Assembly: GCF_002160515.1 (NCBI RefSeq)
Contig: NZ_NFKS01000006.1
Coordinates: forward strand, 1 to 64,000
Length of the DNA: 64,000 nt
Reading direction: 5' to 3'
Origin: Anaeromassilibacillus sp. An172
Lineage (GTDB): Bacteria > Bacillota > Clostridia > Oscillospirales > Acutalibacteraceae
Shown: in pieces, positions 1 through 8,282 of the stretch
How positions within the stretch are numbered: position 1 is the first letter of the stretch
How the letters are laid out: every line of letters starts with the position of its first letter
Translations under genes and position numbers: made by a program
Notes under the pieces: generated by a model
What the model was told of the DNA's origin: nothing
The model's input: only the letters and a program-made list of their open reading frames with translations
Database searches by the model: none

Positions 1-64
1 CTCTGTTTTTTCTGTTTTTCTCTATCATTTTTATCACCTGCTTCTATTTTACCACTTTTATCGA

Positions 65-92
65 AAAAAGCCCAGCGAAAGCTGAGCTTTTT
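65..92. terminator. Bidirectional intrinsic terminator downstream of lexA
   Basis: An inverted repeat with arms at 65-76 and 81-92 has a GAAA loop on the plus strand and is flanked by A and T tracts on both sides. Read on the minus strand it is a GC-rich stem with one wobble pair followed by six Ts, about 50 nt past the lexA stop, so it probably ends the lexA transcript. Confidence 0.7.
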
Positions 93-102
93 CGACAGGC
101 TG

Positions 103-130
103 AAGCCGTGTTTTTAAACACGGCTTTTTT
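103..130 (+). terminator. Intrinsic terminator, plus strand
   Basis: The 11-bp arms at 103-113 and 116-126 (AAGCCGTGTTT and its complement) are followed by a T run to 130. In this orientation it would end a plus-strand transcript entering from left of the window. Minus-strand reading lacks a T tract. Confidence 0.65.
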
Positions 131-142
131 GTTTGTTCTGTA

Positions 143-730
143 TCAGTAGTAGCGAAGAAGAGATACTATCTTTCCCAAAATAGTCAAGTTGTCTGTTATA
201 ATCGGTTCAAAGGCATCATTTTCCGGCTGAAGACGGAAACGACCGTCCTCTTTGAAAAATCTTTTTACAGTGGCTTCCTCGTCAATTAAAGCAACAACGA
301 TGTCGCCGTTTTCTGCGGTATTTGACTGATTTACAATTACAATGTCGCCGTCATAAATTCCGGCATTTTTCATGCTTTCTCCCACAACACGCAGAGCGAA
401 AAGATTTCTGCCACGGCGGAAGCTTTCGCTTATAGGAATGTATGTTTCAACTTCTTCAATGGCAAGGATAGGGAGTCCGGCGGTAACTTTGCCAACGAGA
501 GGGACTTGTGCGGTTGCTCCTATTTTGTTAATTTTAATACATCTGTTGCAGCCTTTTTCCCTTTCGATAAGACCTTTGCTTTCAAGGGTCTTGAGATGGG
601 CGTGTACCGTGGAGGTAGAGTGCAGACCGGTAGCTTCACAAATTTCCCTTACAGAAGGAACTCTTCCTTGTGAATTGCAGGACAAAAGGTAATCGTATAC
701 AAGTTTACAACTGTTTCCTAATTGTTTCAT
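143..730 (-). CDS. lexA: LexA, SOS-response repressor and self-cleaving protease
   Basis: This 195-aa protein has the LexA layout: an N-terminal winged helix-turn-helix (about residues 1-65) and a C-terminal S24 peptidase domain. The Ala84-Gly85 cleavage bond lies in VTAGLP, and the catalytic pair is Ser119 (VVGESM) and Lys156 (ATVKRFF). RecA-stimulated self-cleavage would derepress SOS genes; that is family knowledge. I chose the ATG at 730 because a GGAGG lies 8 nt upstream. An ATG 6 nt earlier is too close to that site, and longer versions have no ribosome site. The gene is alone on its strand, ends at the terminator at 65-92, and has an operator-like palindrome over its own -35 element. 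Confidence 0.96.
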   Translation of the reverse strand: MKQLGNSCKLVYDYLLSCNSQGRVPSVREICEATGLHSTSTVHAHLKTLESKGLIEREKGCNRCIKINKIGATAQVPLVGKVTAGLPILAIEEVETYIPISESFRRGRNLFALRVVGESMKNAGIYDGDIVIVNQSNTAENGDIVVALIDEEATVKRFFKEDGRFRLQPENDAFEPIITDNLTILGKIVSLLRYY

Positions 731-757
731 TATCATAACCTCCAATCTTATATACAT

Positions 758-796
758 ATTATAACATATACTTTTACAAAAATCAAACATTTGTTT
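758..796 (-). promoter_or_regulatory. lexA promoter with overlapping LexA-like operator
   Basis: On the minus strand, TTGATT (786-781) and TATAAT (763-758) are 17 bp apart, upstream of lexA. A symmetric AAAC-N4-GTTT at 785-796 overlaps the -35 box and resembles a relaxed Gram-positive SOS box (GAAC-N4-GTTC). Promoter spacing is seen directly. LexA autoregulation is inferred from the position and from what is known of the family. Confidence 0.6.
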
Positions 797-859
797 TTCG
801 ATTTCTTGAATTTTTTGAAAAAAATTTGTGAAAAATTTTTGCTTTTTGTTTTTTTCTGA

Positions 860-914
860 TTGACAGAGGTGAAGAAATGTGATATTATCACTTTAGTTAG
901 ACGTAACTAACTAA
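860..914 (+). promoter_or_regulatory. Promoter with palindromic operator (DtxR/MntR-like) for the DUF2325 operon
   Basis: TTGACA at 860-865 and TATTAT at 883-888 are 17 bp apart. A perfect inverted repeat TTAGTTA-GACG-TAACTAA (893-910) sits across the expected transcription start, where a bound repressor would block initiation. The TTAG...CTAA core is like operators of DtxR/MntR-family metal repressors. The regulator is not in the window, so its identity is inferred. Confidence 0.6.
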
Positions 915-995
915 TAGAGCGGTTAATTTTTTAAATGAAATAATATATTTAGACAGTTGAGTTAGCTTAAACAAACCTAAAGGAGGAAAGATTTA

Positions 996-1286
996 ATGAG
1001 TATCGTTATAGTAGGCGGAAACGAGTGTATGACATGTCAGTATGAAAATATATGTAAAAATTACGGCTGCAAGGCTAAGGTGTTTACTAAAGAAAAAGGA
1101 ATGTTAAAGAAAAAATTGGGAAAACCGGACCTTATGGTGCTTTTCACCTCAACGGTGTCCCATAAAATGGCACTTTCCGCCTGTAAGGAAGCCAAAAGGT
1201 GCAACATTCCTTTGTGCAGATGCAGTGGAAGCAGTGCCTCTGCTCTTCACGATTTGCTGTGCCGCCATGTGGGAGTAAAATCATGA
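996..1286 (+). CDS. DUF2325 domain protein
   Basis: This 96-aa protein matches what I know of the DUF2325 family: it opens SIVIVGGNE, has a Rossmann-like alternation of strands and helices, and ends with a CRCSGSSASAL segment that could bind a nucleotide or substrate. It is cysteine-rich (CMTC and several more), so a metal or redox role is possible, but no biochemical function is established. Start: AGGAGG 9 nt before the ATG at 996. Its stop overlaps the start of the DUF3793 gene (ATGA), so the two are translationally coupled. The operator-like palindrome just upstream suggests metal-responsive control. Confidence 0.85.
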   Translation: MSIVIVGGNECMTCQYENICKNYGCKAKVFTKEKGMLKKKLGKPDLMVLFTSTVSHKMALSACKEAKRCNIPLCRCSGSSASALHDLLCRHVGVKS

Positions 1287-1840
1287 GTGAGATGCTTTTA
1301 ATAGAACACTGTGCCCCGACCTTGGCGAGAATAAAAACCGCCAATCTTTTTAGCTGTACCTACAGTGACACAAAGACGCTGATATATTTTTTGATATATT
1401 GGAATAAAAATCTCAATCCCAAAGGTGTATATTTAAAGCTGATGAAGGCGGCGGGAAACAGGGCTTTGATTTATGTTTTCAGAAAAATGGGACTTGAAAA
1501 GGATTTAAAGGATGAACAGGCAAACCGCTATTTAAAAAAATTAGGCTATAACACGGACAGTACAGATGAGGTTCTTAATTTTCTGAAAAAAAGAATTTGC
1601 ACACAGGATGATTTTCCACACGAAATAGGCTTCTTTTTGGGATATCCCCCGGAGGATGTTGTGGGGTTTATAGAAAATAACGGTAAAAATTTTAAATTCT
1701 GCGGCTGCTGGAAGGTGTACAGCGATGTAAACGAGGCGGAAAAAAGATTTCATATGTACAGAAAGTGCAAAGACGTTTACAAAAAGATTTACAACTGCGG
1801 AAAGTCGGTAAATATGCTAACTGTTCCTGTAAAAGGCTGA
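1283..1840 (+). CDS. DUF3793 family protein
   Basis: The 185-aa product carries the family signatures I recognise: an N-terminal IEHCAPTLARIKTANLFSC block and a C-terminal HEIGFFLGYPPEDVVGF followed by CGCWKVY (about residues 112-142). The molecular function is unknown. In clostridial genomes the family often sits near iron or metal uptake and flavodoxin genes, which fits the operator-like site upstream of this operon; that link is inference. I chose the ATG at 1283 overlapping the DUF2325 stop over an in-frame start at 1199, because that one lies deep inside the upstream gene and adds residues unlike the family. Confidence 0.82.
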   Translation: MSEMLLIEHCAPTLARIKTANLFSCTYSDTKTLIYFLIYWNKNLNPKGVYLKLMKAAGNRALIYVFRKMGLEKDLKDEQANRYLKKLGYNTDSTDEVLNFLKKRICTQDDFPHEIGFFLGYPPEDVVGFIENNGKNFKFCGCWKVYSDVNEAEKRFHMYRKCKDVYKKIYNCGKSVNMLTVPVKG

Positions 1841-1954
1841 AAATTTCCCAAAATTTACAGGTTTTTGTTGTAAGTAAAAGTGGAATATGTTATTATCTTA
1901 TTGATATGGTTTTAAAGTCATATGAAGTTTTACTTTGAAAAGGGAGATGTAAAT

Positions 1955-2302
1955 ATGCCTTATATTCAGACAAAAACAAATATTCCAATAACAGAGGAAC
2001 AGGAAATTAAGCTTAAATCAGAGATGGGAAAGCTTATCGAGCTTTATCCGGGAAAAACAGAAAGCAGACTTATGCTGGGCTTTGAGGATAACTGCCGTCT
2101 TTGGTTCGGCGGTAAGAACGATACACCTATTGCCTTTGTTCAGGTTATGCTTTTCGGCAACGAGGTAAACAGAGAGGGTGCGGATAAGCTCACTTCGGCA
2201 ATCTCAAAGCTTTTAAAAGACGTGCTCAATATAGAAAGCAATAAGATTTATATAAATTACAGTGCATTTGCCAACTGGGGCAGCAACGGCGCTAATTTCT
2301 GA
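1955..2302 (+). CDS. MIF-like tautomerase family protein
   Basis: The 115-aa product begins Met-Pro, and after Met removal Pro1 would be the catalytic base typical of the tautomerase/MIF superfamily. The C-terminal YINYSAFANWGSNGANF resembles the end of macrophage migration inhibitory factor, and the length equals the MIF subunit (about 114 aa), unlike the 60-70-aa 4-oxalocrotonate type. Expected activity is phenylpyruvate or related enol-keto tautomerisation in a cytoplasmic trimer; the substrate is not predictable. Start at 1955: a GGGAG lies 8 nt upstream and this choice exposes the Pro. An ATG 33 nt earlier would bury it. Confidence 0.85.
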   Translation: MPYIQTKTNIPITEEQEIKLKSEMGKLIELYPGKTESRLMLGFEDNCRLWFGGKNDTPIAFVQVMLFGNEVNREGADKLTSAISKLLKDVLNIESNKIYINYSAFANWGSNGANF

Positions 2303-2315
2303 TTGAGGTAAAATT

Positions 2316-2870
2316 ATGAAATATTTTATCGCATCGGATATACACGGCTCATCATTTTACTGTGAGAAAATGCTCAAGGCCTTTGAAATGGAAAAGGCGG
2401 ATAAAATTCTTTTGCTGGGCGATATTCTCTATCACGGCCCAAGAAACGACCTGCCGAAAAATTATGCTCCAAAAGAGGTTATTGCAATGCTTAATCCTCT
2501 CAAGGATAAAATTTTCTGCGTAAGAGGAAACTGCGACACAGAGGTTGACCAGATGGTTCTTGATTTCCCGATTTTGGCGGAATACTGCCTGCTGTGTGAA
2601 AAAGGCAAAATGATTTTTGCAACCCACGGTCATAAATTCAATTTGCAGAACAAGCCAAACCTTGAAAAAGGTTCTGTGCTTCTCCACGGACACACCCACG
2701 TTCCCGCATGTGTGGAAACAGAAACCTTCACATATATTAACCCGGGTTCTGTGTCAATCCCAAAGGAAAACAGCCGCCACAGCTACATGACGCTGGAGGA
2801 CGGAGTTTTTCTGTGGAAATCTTTGGAGGATGATTCCTTCGGAGAAATCGAAAAAGAATTTAGATTGTAA
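2316..2870 (+). CDS. yfcE: YfcE-type metallophosphoesterase
   Basis: The 184-aa calcineurin-like phosphoesterase has all metal-binding blocks in order: SDIHGS near the start, LLGDIL, VRGNCD, ATHGHK and HGHTH, with NPGSVSIPK towards the end. Length and order match the YfcE/MJ0936 phosphodiesterase family, which uses Mn2+ and hydrolyses phosphodiesters in vitro; the natural substrate is unknown. It starts 13 nt after the tautomerase stop with a GAGG ribosome site, so the two are probably co-transcribed. Confidence 0.88.
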   Translation: MKYFIASDIHGSSFYCEKMLKAFEMEKADKILLLGDILYHGPRNDLPKNYAPKEVIAMLNPLKDKIFCVRGNCDTEVDQMVLDFPILAEYCLLCEKGKMIFATHGHKFNLQNKPNLEKGSVLLHGHTHVPACVETETFTYINPGSVSIPKENSRHSYMTLEDGVFLWKSLEDDSFGEIEKEFRL

Positions 2871-2937
2871 TTGAAGTAAGAAACATAGATAGAGTTTTTC
2901 TGTCTGTGTTTCTTTGTTTTTTGGAAAGGTGATAATA

Positions 2938-3390
2938 ATGATTAAAACTGAATACGGGTATTTTTATTCCTGCTGGGAGGGGGAATATCTTTCGGAGCTT
3001 AAATATTTTAGAAATAATGAAACGGGCAATGACTGTGAGCCTATGGATGCAAGGGAAAAAGAGCTGGAAAAACAGCTTAGGGAATATATGAACGGAGAAA
3101 GAAAAAGCTTTTCGATTCCTTTAAACCCTAACGGCACACCGTTTCAAAAAAAGGTCTGGAATGAGCTTTTGAAAATCCCTTACGGAGAGGTTAGAACCTA
3201 CGGAGAAATCGCCAAGGCTGTGGGATGTCCCAAAGGAGCCAGGGCGGTGGGTTTAGCCTGCAACAAAAATCCCATAATAATATTGATACCATGTCATAGA
3301 GTGGTTGGAAAAAGCGGCAGGCTTACGGGCTATGCCTGCGGAATAGATGTAAAGGAAAAATTTCTTTCTTTGGAAAATGCAAAGCTTTAA
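2938..3390 (+). CDS. ogt: Methylated-DNA--[protein]-cysteine S-methyltransferase
   Basis: This 150-aa protein is an Ogt/MGMT-type suicide repair enzyme that takes the methyl group from O6-methylguanine onto its own cysteine. The active-site motif is IPCHRVVG with Cys119. It is preceded by the helix-turn-helix (TYGEIAKAVG) and the arginine-finger segment GARAVGLACNKNP. Residues 1-60 form a short N-terminal domain. I chose the ATG at 2938 because AAGGTGAT precedes it; an in-frame ATG 24 nt upstream lacks a site. It is preceded by a weak hairpin-like stretch (2880-2915), so it may have its own promoter. Confidence 0.93.
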   Translation: MIKTEYGYFYSCWEGEYLSELKYFRNNETGNDCEPMDAREKELEKQLREYMNGERKSFSIPLNPNGTPFQKKVWNELLKIPYGEVRTYGEIAKAVGCPKGARAVGLACNKNPIIILIPCHRVVGKSGRLTGYACGIDVKEKFLSLENAKL

Positions 3391-3396
3391 AGAGGG

Positions 3397-3455
3397 TTGA
3401 CAAGGATAAACTGTGATATTATAATGGTGACATAATGTCATATGACAGATTGTCG
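3397..3455 (+). promoter_or_regulatory. tetR-RND promoter and palindromic operator
   Basis: TTGACA (3397-3402) and TATAAT (3420-3425) are 17 bp apart. Directly downstream, TGACATAATGTCA (3428-3440) is a perfect palindrome around one central base, followed by a related imperfect one at 3443-3455. Two operators at the start site of a tetR gene suggest autoregulation of the tetR-exporter operon. Confidence 0.7.
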
Positions 3456-3487
3456 CATGATGTAGAAAAAGGGAAAGGCGGTCAATA

Positions 3488-4105
3488 ATGATAAAGAAAA
3501 CTTTTTTAAATCTTCCCACGGAAAAAAGGGACAGAATTATCCGTGAAGTAAAAAGGGAATTTGCGGATCATCCTGTGGATAAAATCTCCATAAACAGAAT
3601 TATCCAAAGGGCTAAAATTTCCAGAGGCAGTTTTTATCAGTACTTTGACGATAAGATGGACTTAATAACCGTTGTCACCGGGGAATTTTCCAATCATATG
3701 TATGAAATCATTGCAAATTCAATGAAGGAAAGCGGAGAAAATGTTTTTCAGCTTCCTATTGATATGTTTAACGGAACAATGGAATTTGTACAGCGTGGAA
3801 ATAATTTTGAAATTTATAAAAATCTTTTTGCCAACATCAAGGCAAACGGAGATGATTTGAGCGAGTATTTTTCCTGTCTTAGCAAGGAAAAGCTTCAGGA
3901 ATTGTCTGAGATAGTGAACAGAACACAGAAAAATATGGATCAAAAGGAATCTAAAGCCTTGAGAGAAATTCTGTTTTTGGTGTTGAGAGGCGCAATATTT
4001 GACGTTTTTGCAAGAGGAAAGGATATAAAGGAAGTCGGAGAATCCCTTGAGATGAAAATAAATCTTATTAAAAAATGTGTCGGGGAGGAAAATCCTAATG
4101 GTTAA
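3488..4105 (+). CDS. TetR/AcrR-family transcriptional regulator
   Basis: The 205-aa protein has an N-terminal TetR helix-turn-helix: KISINRIIQRAKISRGSFYQYF at about residues 32-53, with the FYQYF ending typical of the family. An all-helical ligand and dimer domain follows. Its last 8 nt overlap the start of the RND exporter gene, so it is most likely the local repressor of that pump. The tandem palindromes at 3428-3455 are the likely operator. The ligand is unknown; a lipophilic drug, bile acid or fatty acid would be typical for this arrangement (inference). Confidence 0.88.
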   Translation: MIKKTFLNLPTEKRDRIIREVKREFADHPVDKISINRIIQRAKISRGSFYQYFDDKMDLITVVTGEFSNHMYEIIANSMKESGENVFQLPIDMFNGTMEFVQRGNNFEIYKNLFANIKANGDDLSEYFSCLSKEKLQELSEIVNRTQKNMDQKESKALREILFLVLRGAIFDVFARGKDIKEVGESLEMKINLIKKCVGEENPNG

Positions 4106-7100
4106 ATTCAGTGTAAAAAAGCCGCTTACTGTTTTTGTGGCGGTTATTCTTGTGCTGGTTTTGGGATTTACCGCATATTTTGAGATGACGCCGGATTTGC
4201 TTCCGAACCTTGATTTTCCATATGCGGTTGTCATAACAACTTACCCGGGAGCAAGCCCGGAGCAGGTGGAAACAACTGTGACAAAGCCGCTGGAGCAATC
4301 CATGGCTACATTGGATAAGATAAAAAATATAACCTCCACATCCTCTGAAAACTATTCAATGGTTATGATGGAGTTTTCAGAAGATGCAAACATGGACAGC
4401 ATAACAGTTGATATCCGTGGAAACATCGATAAGGTAAAAGGCTATTGGCCGGAGGAGGTTTCAACTCCTATACTTATGAAGATAAACCCCAATATGCTTC
4501 CGGTAACTGTTGCGGCGGTAAGCTATGAGGGCAAGGACACGGCGGAGCTTTCAAACTTTATAAACGACAGCATAATGAACAACCTTGAGGGAGTTGAGGG
4601 CGTGGCCTCGGTGAGCGCCTCGGGACTTTTGGAACAGGGCGTAAACGTGGTGATTTCTCAGGAAAAAATCGACGGCGTTAACCAAAAGATACAGGACGCC
4701 ATAGAGGGAAAGTTTGACGAAGCCAGAGAAGAAATAGACAGCGCAAAAACAGAGATAGACAGCGGACTTGCTCAGGCTCAAAGCGGTCAGCAGGAGCTTG
4801 TATACAGCAAGGAACAGCTTGAACAAAAGGAGCAGGAGGCGCAGTCACAGCTTTCACAGGCGGAAAGCGAGCTGGACGCAAAAGCTCAGGAGCTTGCACA
4901 AGCCAAATTGCAGCTGATAGAGGGAATAAACCAGATTGAAAGTCAGAAAGAAAGTTTAAACGCAGTTTATTCCCAGGTATTGCAGATAGTTGAATCAAAA
5001 GATGAGCTGTTGGCTGCAAGAGAGGAGCTTGCCCAGCAACTTGAGAAGCTGGAAAGCGAGGGCTTAGGTGACAGCGAGGAAGCTGTCGAAATAAAAAATA
5101 AGATAGCGGAAATTGACAGCACCTTTGATGCGATAAACGCTATATTGGAACCGCTGGGATATTCAGTAGATACAATAGACGAGGCTGCAACATACCTTGA
5201 ACAGCAGATAGAAAGTCTGAATACAGCGGAAAAGGAATTGCAGGATAAGCTTGCCCTTACAGAACAGGGGGAAGTTTCCTTACAGCAGGCACAGGATGAG
5301 CTGGAAGCTCAGAAAAACAATGTTAATTCCCAGATTCAGTCGGGAAAGAACCAGATTTCCGGAGCGGAAAGCCAGCTCAATTCAACTATTGACCAGCTTA
5401 ATCAGGCGAAGAGCCAGCTTGACGCATCTTCTGCGGAAATTGATGAGCAGGAACAGCAGGCTCTTGATGGTGCAGACATAAGCGAAACAATAACAATGGA
5501 TATGGTTTCCTCAATTCTCACAGCTCAGAACTTTTCAATGCCCTCGGGCTATGTAAACGATACAGAGGGAACACAGTACCTTGTGAGGGTTGGAGACGAG
5601 TTTTCCGATATAACGGAAATGGAAAATCTCCAGCTTTTCGATATGGGAATTGAGGGGCTTGACCCGATAAAGCTTTCCGATGTGGCAGATGTATTTATAA
5701 CGGATAATTCCGACGAAATTTTTGCAAAGATAAACGGAGCGGACGGCGTGCTTTTGAGCTTTACAAAGCAGTCAAACTACGCCACAGCCGATGTTTCCGA
5801 CAATATATCCGAAAGATTTAAGGAGCTTTCGGAGAAATATCCGGGACTTGAATTTATTTCACTTATGAGTCAGGGCGATTATATTCACCTGATTATAGAC
5901 GGCGTTATAAACAATATGATATTGGGCGCAGTCTTTGCCATTATAGTGCTTTTGTTCTTCTTAAAAGACGTAAAGCCAACCTTGGTTATTGCAGTTTCAA
6001 TACCTATAAGCGTGATTTTTGCCATTGTGCTTATGTATTTCAGCGGAGTTACACTTAATATGATTTCACTGTCAGGACTTGCAATAGGCGTGGGTATGCT
6101 GGTTGATAACTCGGTTGTTGTAATTGAAAATATTTACAGACTGAGAAATTTGGGAGTTCCTGCCCATGCGGCGGCTGTAAAGGGAGCAAAGGAGATGGCG
6201 GCTGCCATAACCTCTTCAACTCTCACAACGGTTTGTGTTTTCCTGCCTATTGTGTTTATACAGGGAATTACAAAACAGCTTTTTGTGGATATGGCTCTAA
6301 CAATAGCCTATTCACTGCTTGCAAGCTTGATTGTGGCTTTGACACTTGTTCCGGCTTTGAGCAGTACGGCTTTAAAGAAAACAACCACAAAAGAGCACAA
6401 GTGGTTAGATAAAGCCTTAAAGGCTTACGAAAAATCAATACAGTTTACCCTGCGCCACAGAGGACTTGCACTGCTCGCCGCATTTTTGCTTTTGGTGGGA
6501 AGCACCGTGGGCGCATTGGCAAGAGGTTTCAGCTTTATGCCGGACATGAGCAGTAACCAGATTTCAATAACTGCAACTTTGCCTTATGACAGCTCCTATG
6601 AGGACACAGAGCAGACGGCGCAGGCTATTTTGGATGTTATGGAAAGCTATCCGCAGTTTGAAACAACCGCTTCAATGGCAGGAAATATGAGTTCTGTTAT
6701 GGGAATGGCGGGAACTTCCGACAACACAGGAAGCGTAACAGCCTACGGAGTTTTAAAGGACGAATACGCCAAGGACAGCTCCGAGATTTCAAAAAGTCTT
6801 GAAAAGGATTTGGAAAATATAAATGCTGAAATAACAGTAAGCGGCGGTTCTTCCATGTCCTCTATGTCAACCCTTATGGGGGGAACAGGCGTTACCGTAA
6901 ATATTTACGGCGACGATTTGGACACAATGAAGCAGACCGCCGAAAGCGTTGCAGAAACCCTTTCCCAGATAGAGGGAATAGGCGAGGTTGACAGCGGAAC
7001 AAAGGAAACAACACCGGTTATTAAAATCACCGTTGACAAGGAAAAAGCCTCGGAAAACGGCTTGACAGTGGCTCAGGTTTACGCAGCAGTTAACGAACAG

Positions 7101-8015
7101 CTTAGCTGGTCAAAAACCGCAACCTCACTTAAAAACAGCGACGGTTCATCCCTGGACGTTATTGTAATTGATGAGAACAAGGAGAATACAACTTCAGATG
7201 ATATTTCCAATATGACATTGACGGTTACAGGAATGGACGGAGAGGAAAAAGAAATACAGCTTGCTGAGGTTGCCTCCGTATCAGAGCAAACCTCACCTGA
7301 TTCAATTTCAAGGGATAATCAGAGAAGATATGTTACAGTTACCGCAGAGGTTAAGGACGGCTATATTTTAAGTCAGGTTTCCTCAGAGGTTGAAACAAAG
7401 CTGGAAAGCTTTGAAATGCCTGCGGGCTTCTCCTATGAGATTTCCGGAGAAAACGCCTCCACCATGGAAGCTATATGGCAGGTGCTTAAAATGCTTGCCC
7501 TTGCCATTGTGTTTATCTACCTTATAATGGTTGCCCAGTTCCAGAACTTCAAGTCGCCGTTTATAGTTATGTTCACAATTCCTCTTGTGTTCACCGGAGG
7601 ATTTTTGGCACTGCTCATCACCGGCAACGACGTCAGCGTTATGTCACTTTTGGGATTTGTAATGCTCAGCGGTATCATAGTAAACAACGGTATTGTGCTT
7701 ATTGACTGCATAAACAGACTGCAAATCGACGAGGGCATGACAAAGAAAGAAGCTATTGTAAAGGCAGGAGTTATAAGAATGAGACCTATTCTTATGACAG
7801 CCCTTACCACAGTTTTAGGCTTGTCGGTTATGGCTTTGGGAATAGGCACAGGCTCTGAGATGATGCAGCCTGTAGCCATAGTCTGCATAGGCGGACTTAT
7901 ATACGCCACATTTATGACACTGTATATAGTGCCTGTAATGTACGACCTTATGAATAAAAAGCCCCCAAAAGCCGTTAAGGATGAGGACTTGGAATTTGAG
8001 ATAGAAAATATTTAA
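4098..8015 (+). CDS. RND-family exporter with large coiled-coil insertion
   Basis: This 1305-aa protein is an HAE1-like RND permease (a proton-driven exporter). It has TM1 at residues 12-30, a repeated two-lobe layout, and the TM4 block GMLVDNSVVVIENI (about 675) with its acidic proton-relay residue; the matching second-half block is SGIIVNNGIVLIDCIN (about 1190). Gram-positive relatives of the YerP/SwrC type are near 1050 aa. The excess is a Gln/Glu/Ser-rich region, about residues 195-460, with heptad-like repeats (QAQSGQQELV, SQLNSTIDQL) inserted in the first extracytoplasmic domain. That region probably forms a long coiled-coil hairpin like the one membrane-fusion proteins supply in Gram-negative pumps. 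No such partner gene is nearby. Start: GGAGG 9 nt before the ATG at 4098, overlapping tetR. Confidence 0.9.
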   Translation: MVKFSVKKPLTVFVAVILVLVLGFTAYFEMTPDLLPNLDFPYAVVITTYPGASPEQVETTVTKPLEQSMATLDKIKNITSTSSENYSMVMMEFSEDANMDSITVDIRGNIDKVKGYWPEEVSTPILMKINPNMLPVTVAAVSYEGKDTAELSNFINDSIMNNLEGVEGVASVSASGLLEQGVNVVISQEKIDGVNQKIQDAIEGKFDEAREEIDSAKTEIDSGLAQAQSGQQELVYSKEQLEQKEQEAQSQLSQAESELDAKAQELAQAKLQLIEGINQIESQKESLNAVYSQVLQIVESKDELLAAREELAQQLEKLESEGLGDSEEAVEIKNKIAEIDSTFDAINAILEPLGYSVDTIDEAATYLEQQIESLNTAEKELQDKLALTEQGEVSLQQAQDELEAQKNNVNSQIQSGKNQISGAESQLNSTIDQLNQAKSQLDASSAEIDEQEQQALDGADISETITMDMVSSILTAQNFSMPSGYVNDTEGTQYLVRVGDEFSDITEMENLQLFDMGIEGLDPIKLSDVADVFITDNSDEIFAKINGADGVLLSFTKQSNYATADVSDNISERFKELSEKYPGLEFISLMSQGDYIHLIIDGVINNMILGAVFAIIVLLFFLKDVKPTLVIAVSIPISVIFAIVLMYFSGVTLNMISLSGLAIGVGMLVDNSVVVIENIYRLRNLGVPAHAAAVKGAKEMAAAITSSTLTTVCVFLPIVFIQGITKQLFVDMALTIAYSLLASLIVALTLVPALSSTALKKTTTKEHKWLDKALKAYEKSIQFTLRHRGLALLAAFLLLVGSTVGALARGFSFMPDMSSNQISITATLPYDSSYEDTEQTAQAILDVMESYPQFETTASMAGNMSSVMGMAGTSDNTGSVTAYGVLKDEYAKDSSEISKSLEKDLENINAEITVSGGSSMSSMSTLMGGTGVTVNIYGDDLDTMKQTAESVAETLSQIEGIGEVDSGTKETTPVIKITVDKEKASENGLTVAQVYAAVNEQLSWSKTATSLKNSDGSSLDVIVIDENKENTTSDDISNMTLTVTGMDGEEKEIQLAEVASVSEQTSPDSISRDNQRRYVTVTAEVKDGYILSQVSSEVETKLESFEMPAGFSYEISGENASTMEAIWQVLKMLALAIVFIYLIMVAQFQNFKSPFIVMFTIPLVFTGGFLALLITGNDVSVMSLLGFVMLSGIIVNNGIVLIDCINRLQIDEGMTKKEAIVKAGVIRMRPILMTALTTVLGLSVMALGIGTGSEMMQPVAIVCIGGLIYATFMTLYIVPVMYDLMNKKPPKAVKDEDLEFEIENI

Positions 8016-8024
8016 AACAATAAG

Positions 8025-8059
8025 AACCGTGGTTCATAAATTTGAGCCACGGTTTTGTT
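8025..8059 (+). terminator. Terminator of the tetR-RND operon (recurrent type)
   Basis: Arms AACCGTGGTTC (8025-8035) and GAGCCACGGTT (8044-8054) have an 8-nt loop and a T-rich tail. Nearly the same hairpin recurs at 19049, 24046 and, cut off by the window end, 63980. Confidence 0.8.
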
Positions 8060-8118
8060 CTGTAAAAGAATTTTTTGAAATTAGTGATAATAAAATACAA
8101 CATATAATTCCATAAAAG

Positions 8119-8153
8119 AAAAAACCGCCACGACTATAAATAACCGTGGCGGT
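8119..8153 (-). terminator. Terminator of glyQS, minus strand
   Basis: Arms ACCGCCACG (8124-8132) and CGTGGCGGT (8145-8153) are followed on the minus strand by a run of Ts. It lies about 200 nt beyond the glyQS stop, so repeats A1 and A2 would be part of the glyQS 3' untranslated region. Confidence 0.75.
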
Positions 8154-8171
8154 AAAATTATAATTTAAAAA

Positions 8172-8275
8172 TGAAACCCAATCGAGAGCGAGCCATTCCA
8201 AAAATTAAGGAAAACGTCTCGCTCGACCTGTGCATAGGCTAATTCCAAATGTTAAGTCATGCAGGTCGGAAATAA
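8172..8275 (-). repeat. Covarying hairpin repeat, copy A1
   Basis: Read on the minus strand: CCGACCTG, a 31-nt loop, CAGGTCGA, then GCGAGACG and a tail ending GAATGGCTCGCTC. The stem arms are at 8262-8269 and 8223-8230. The tail can form a second stem, GCGAG with CTCGC. It lies in the probable 3' untranslated region of glyQS. Confidence 0.8.
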
Positions 8276-8282
8276 AATACAA

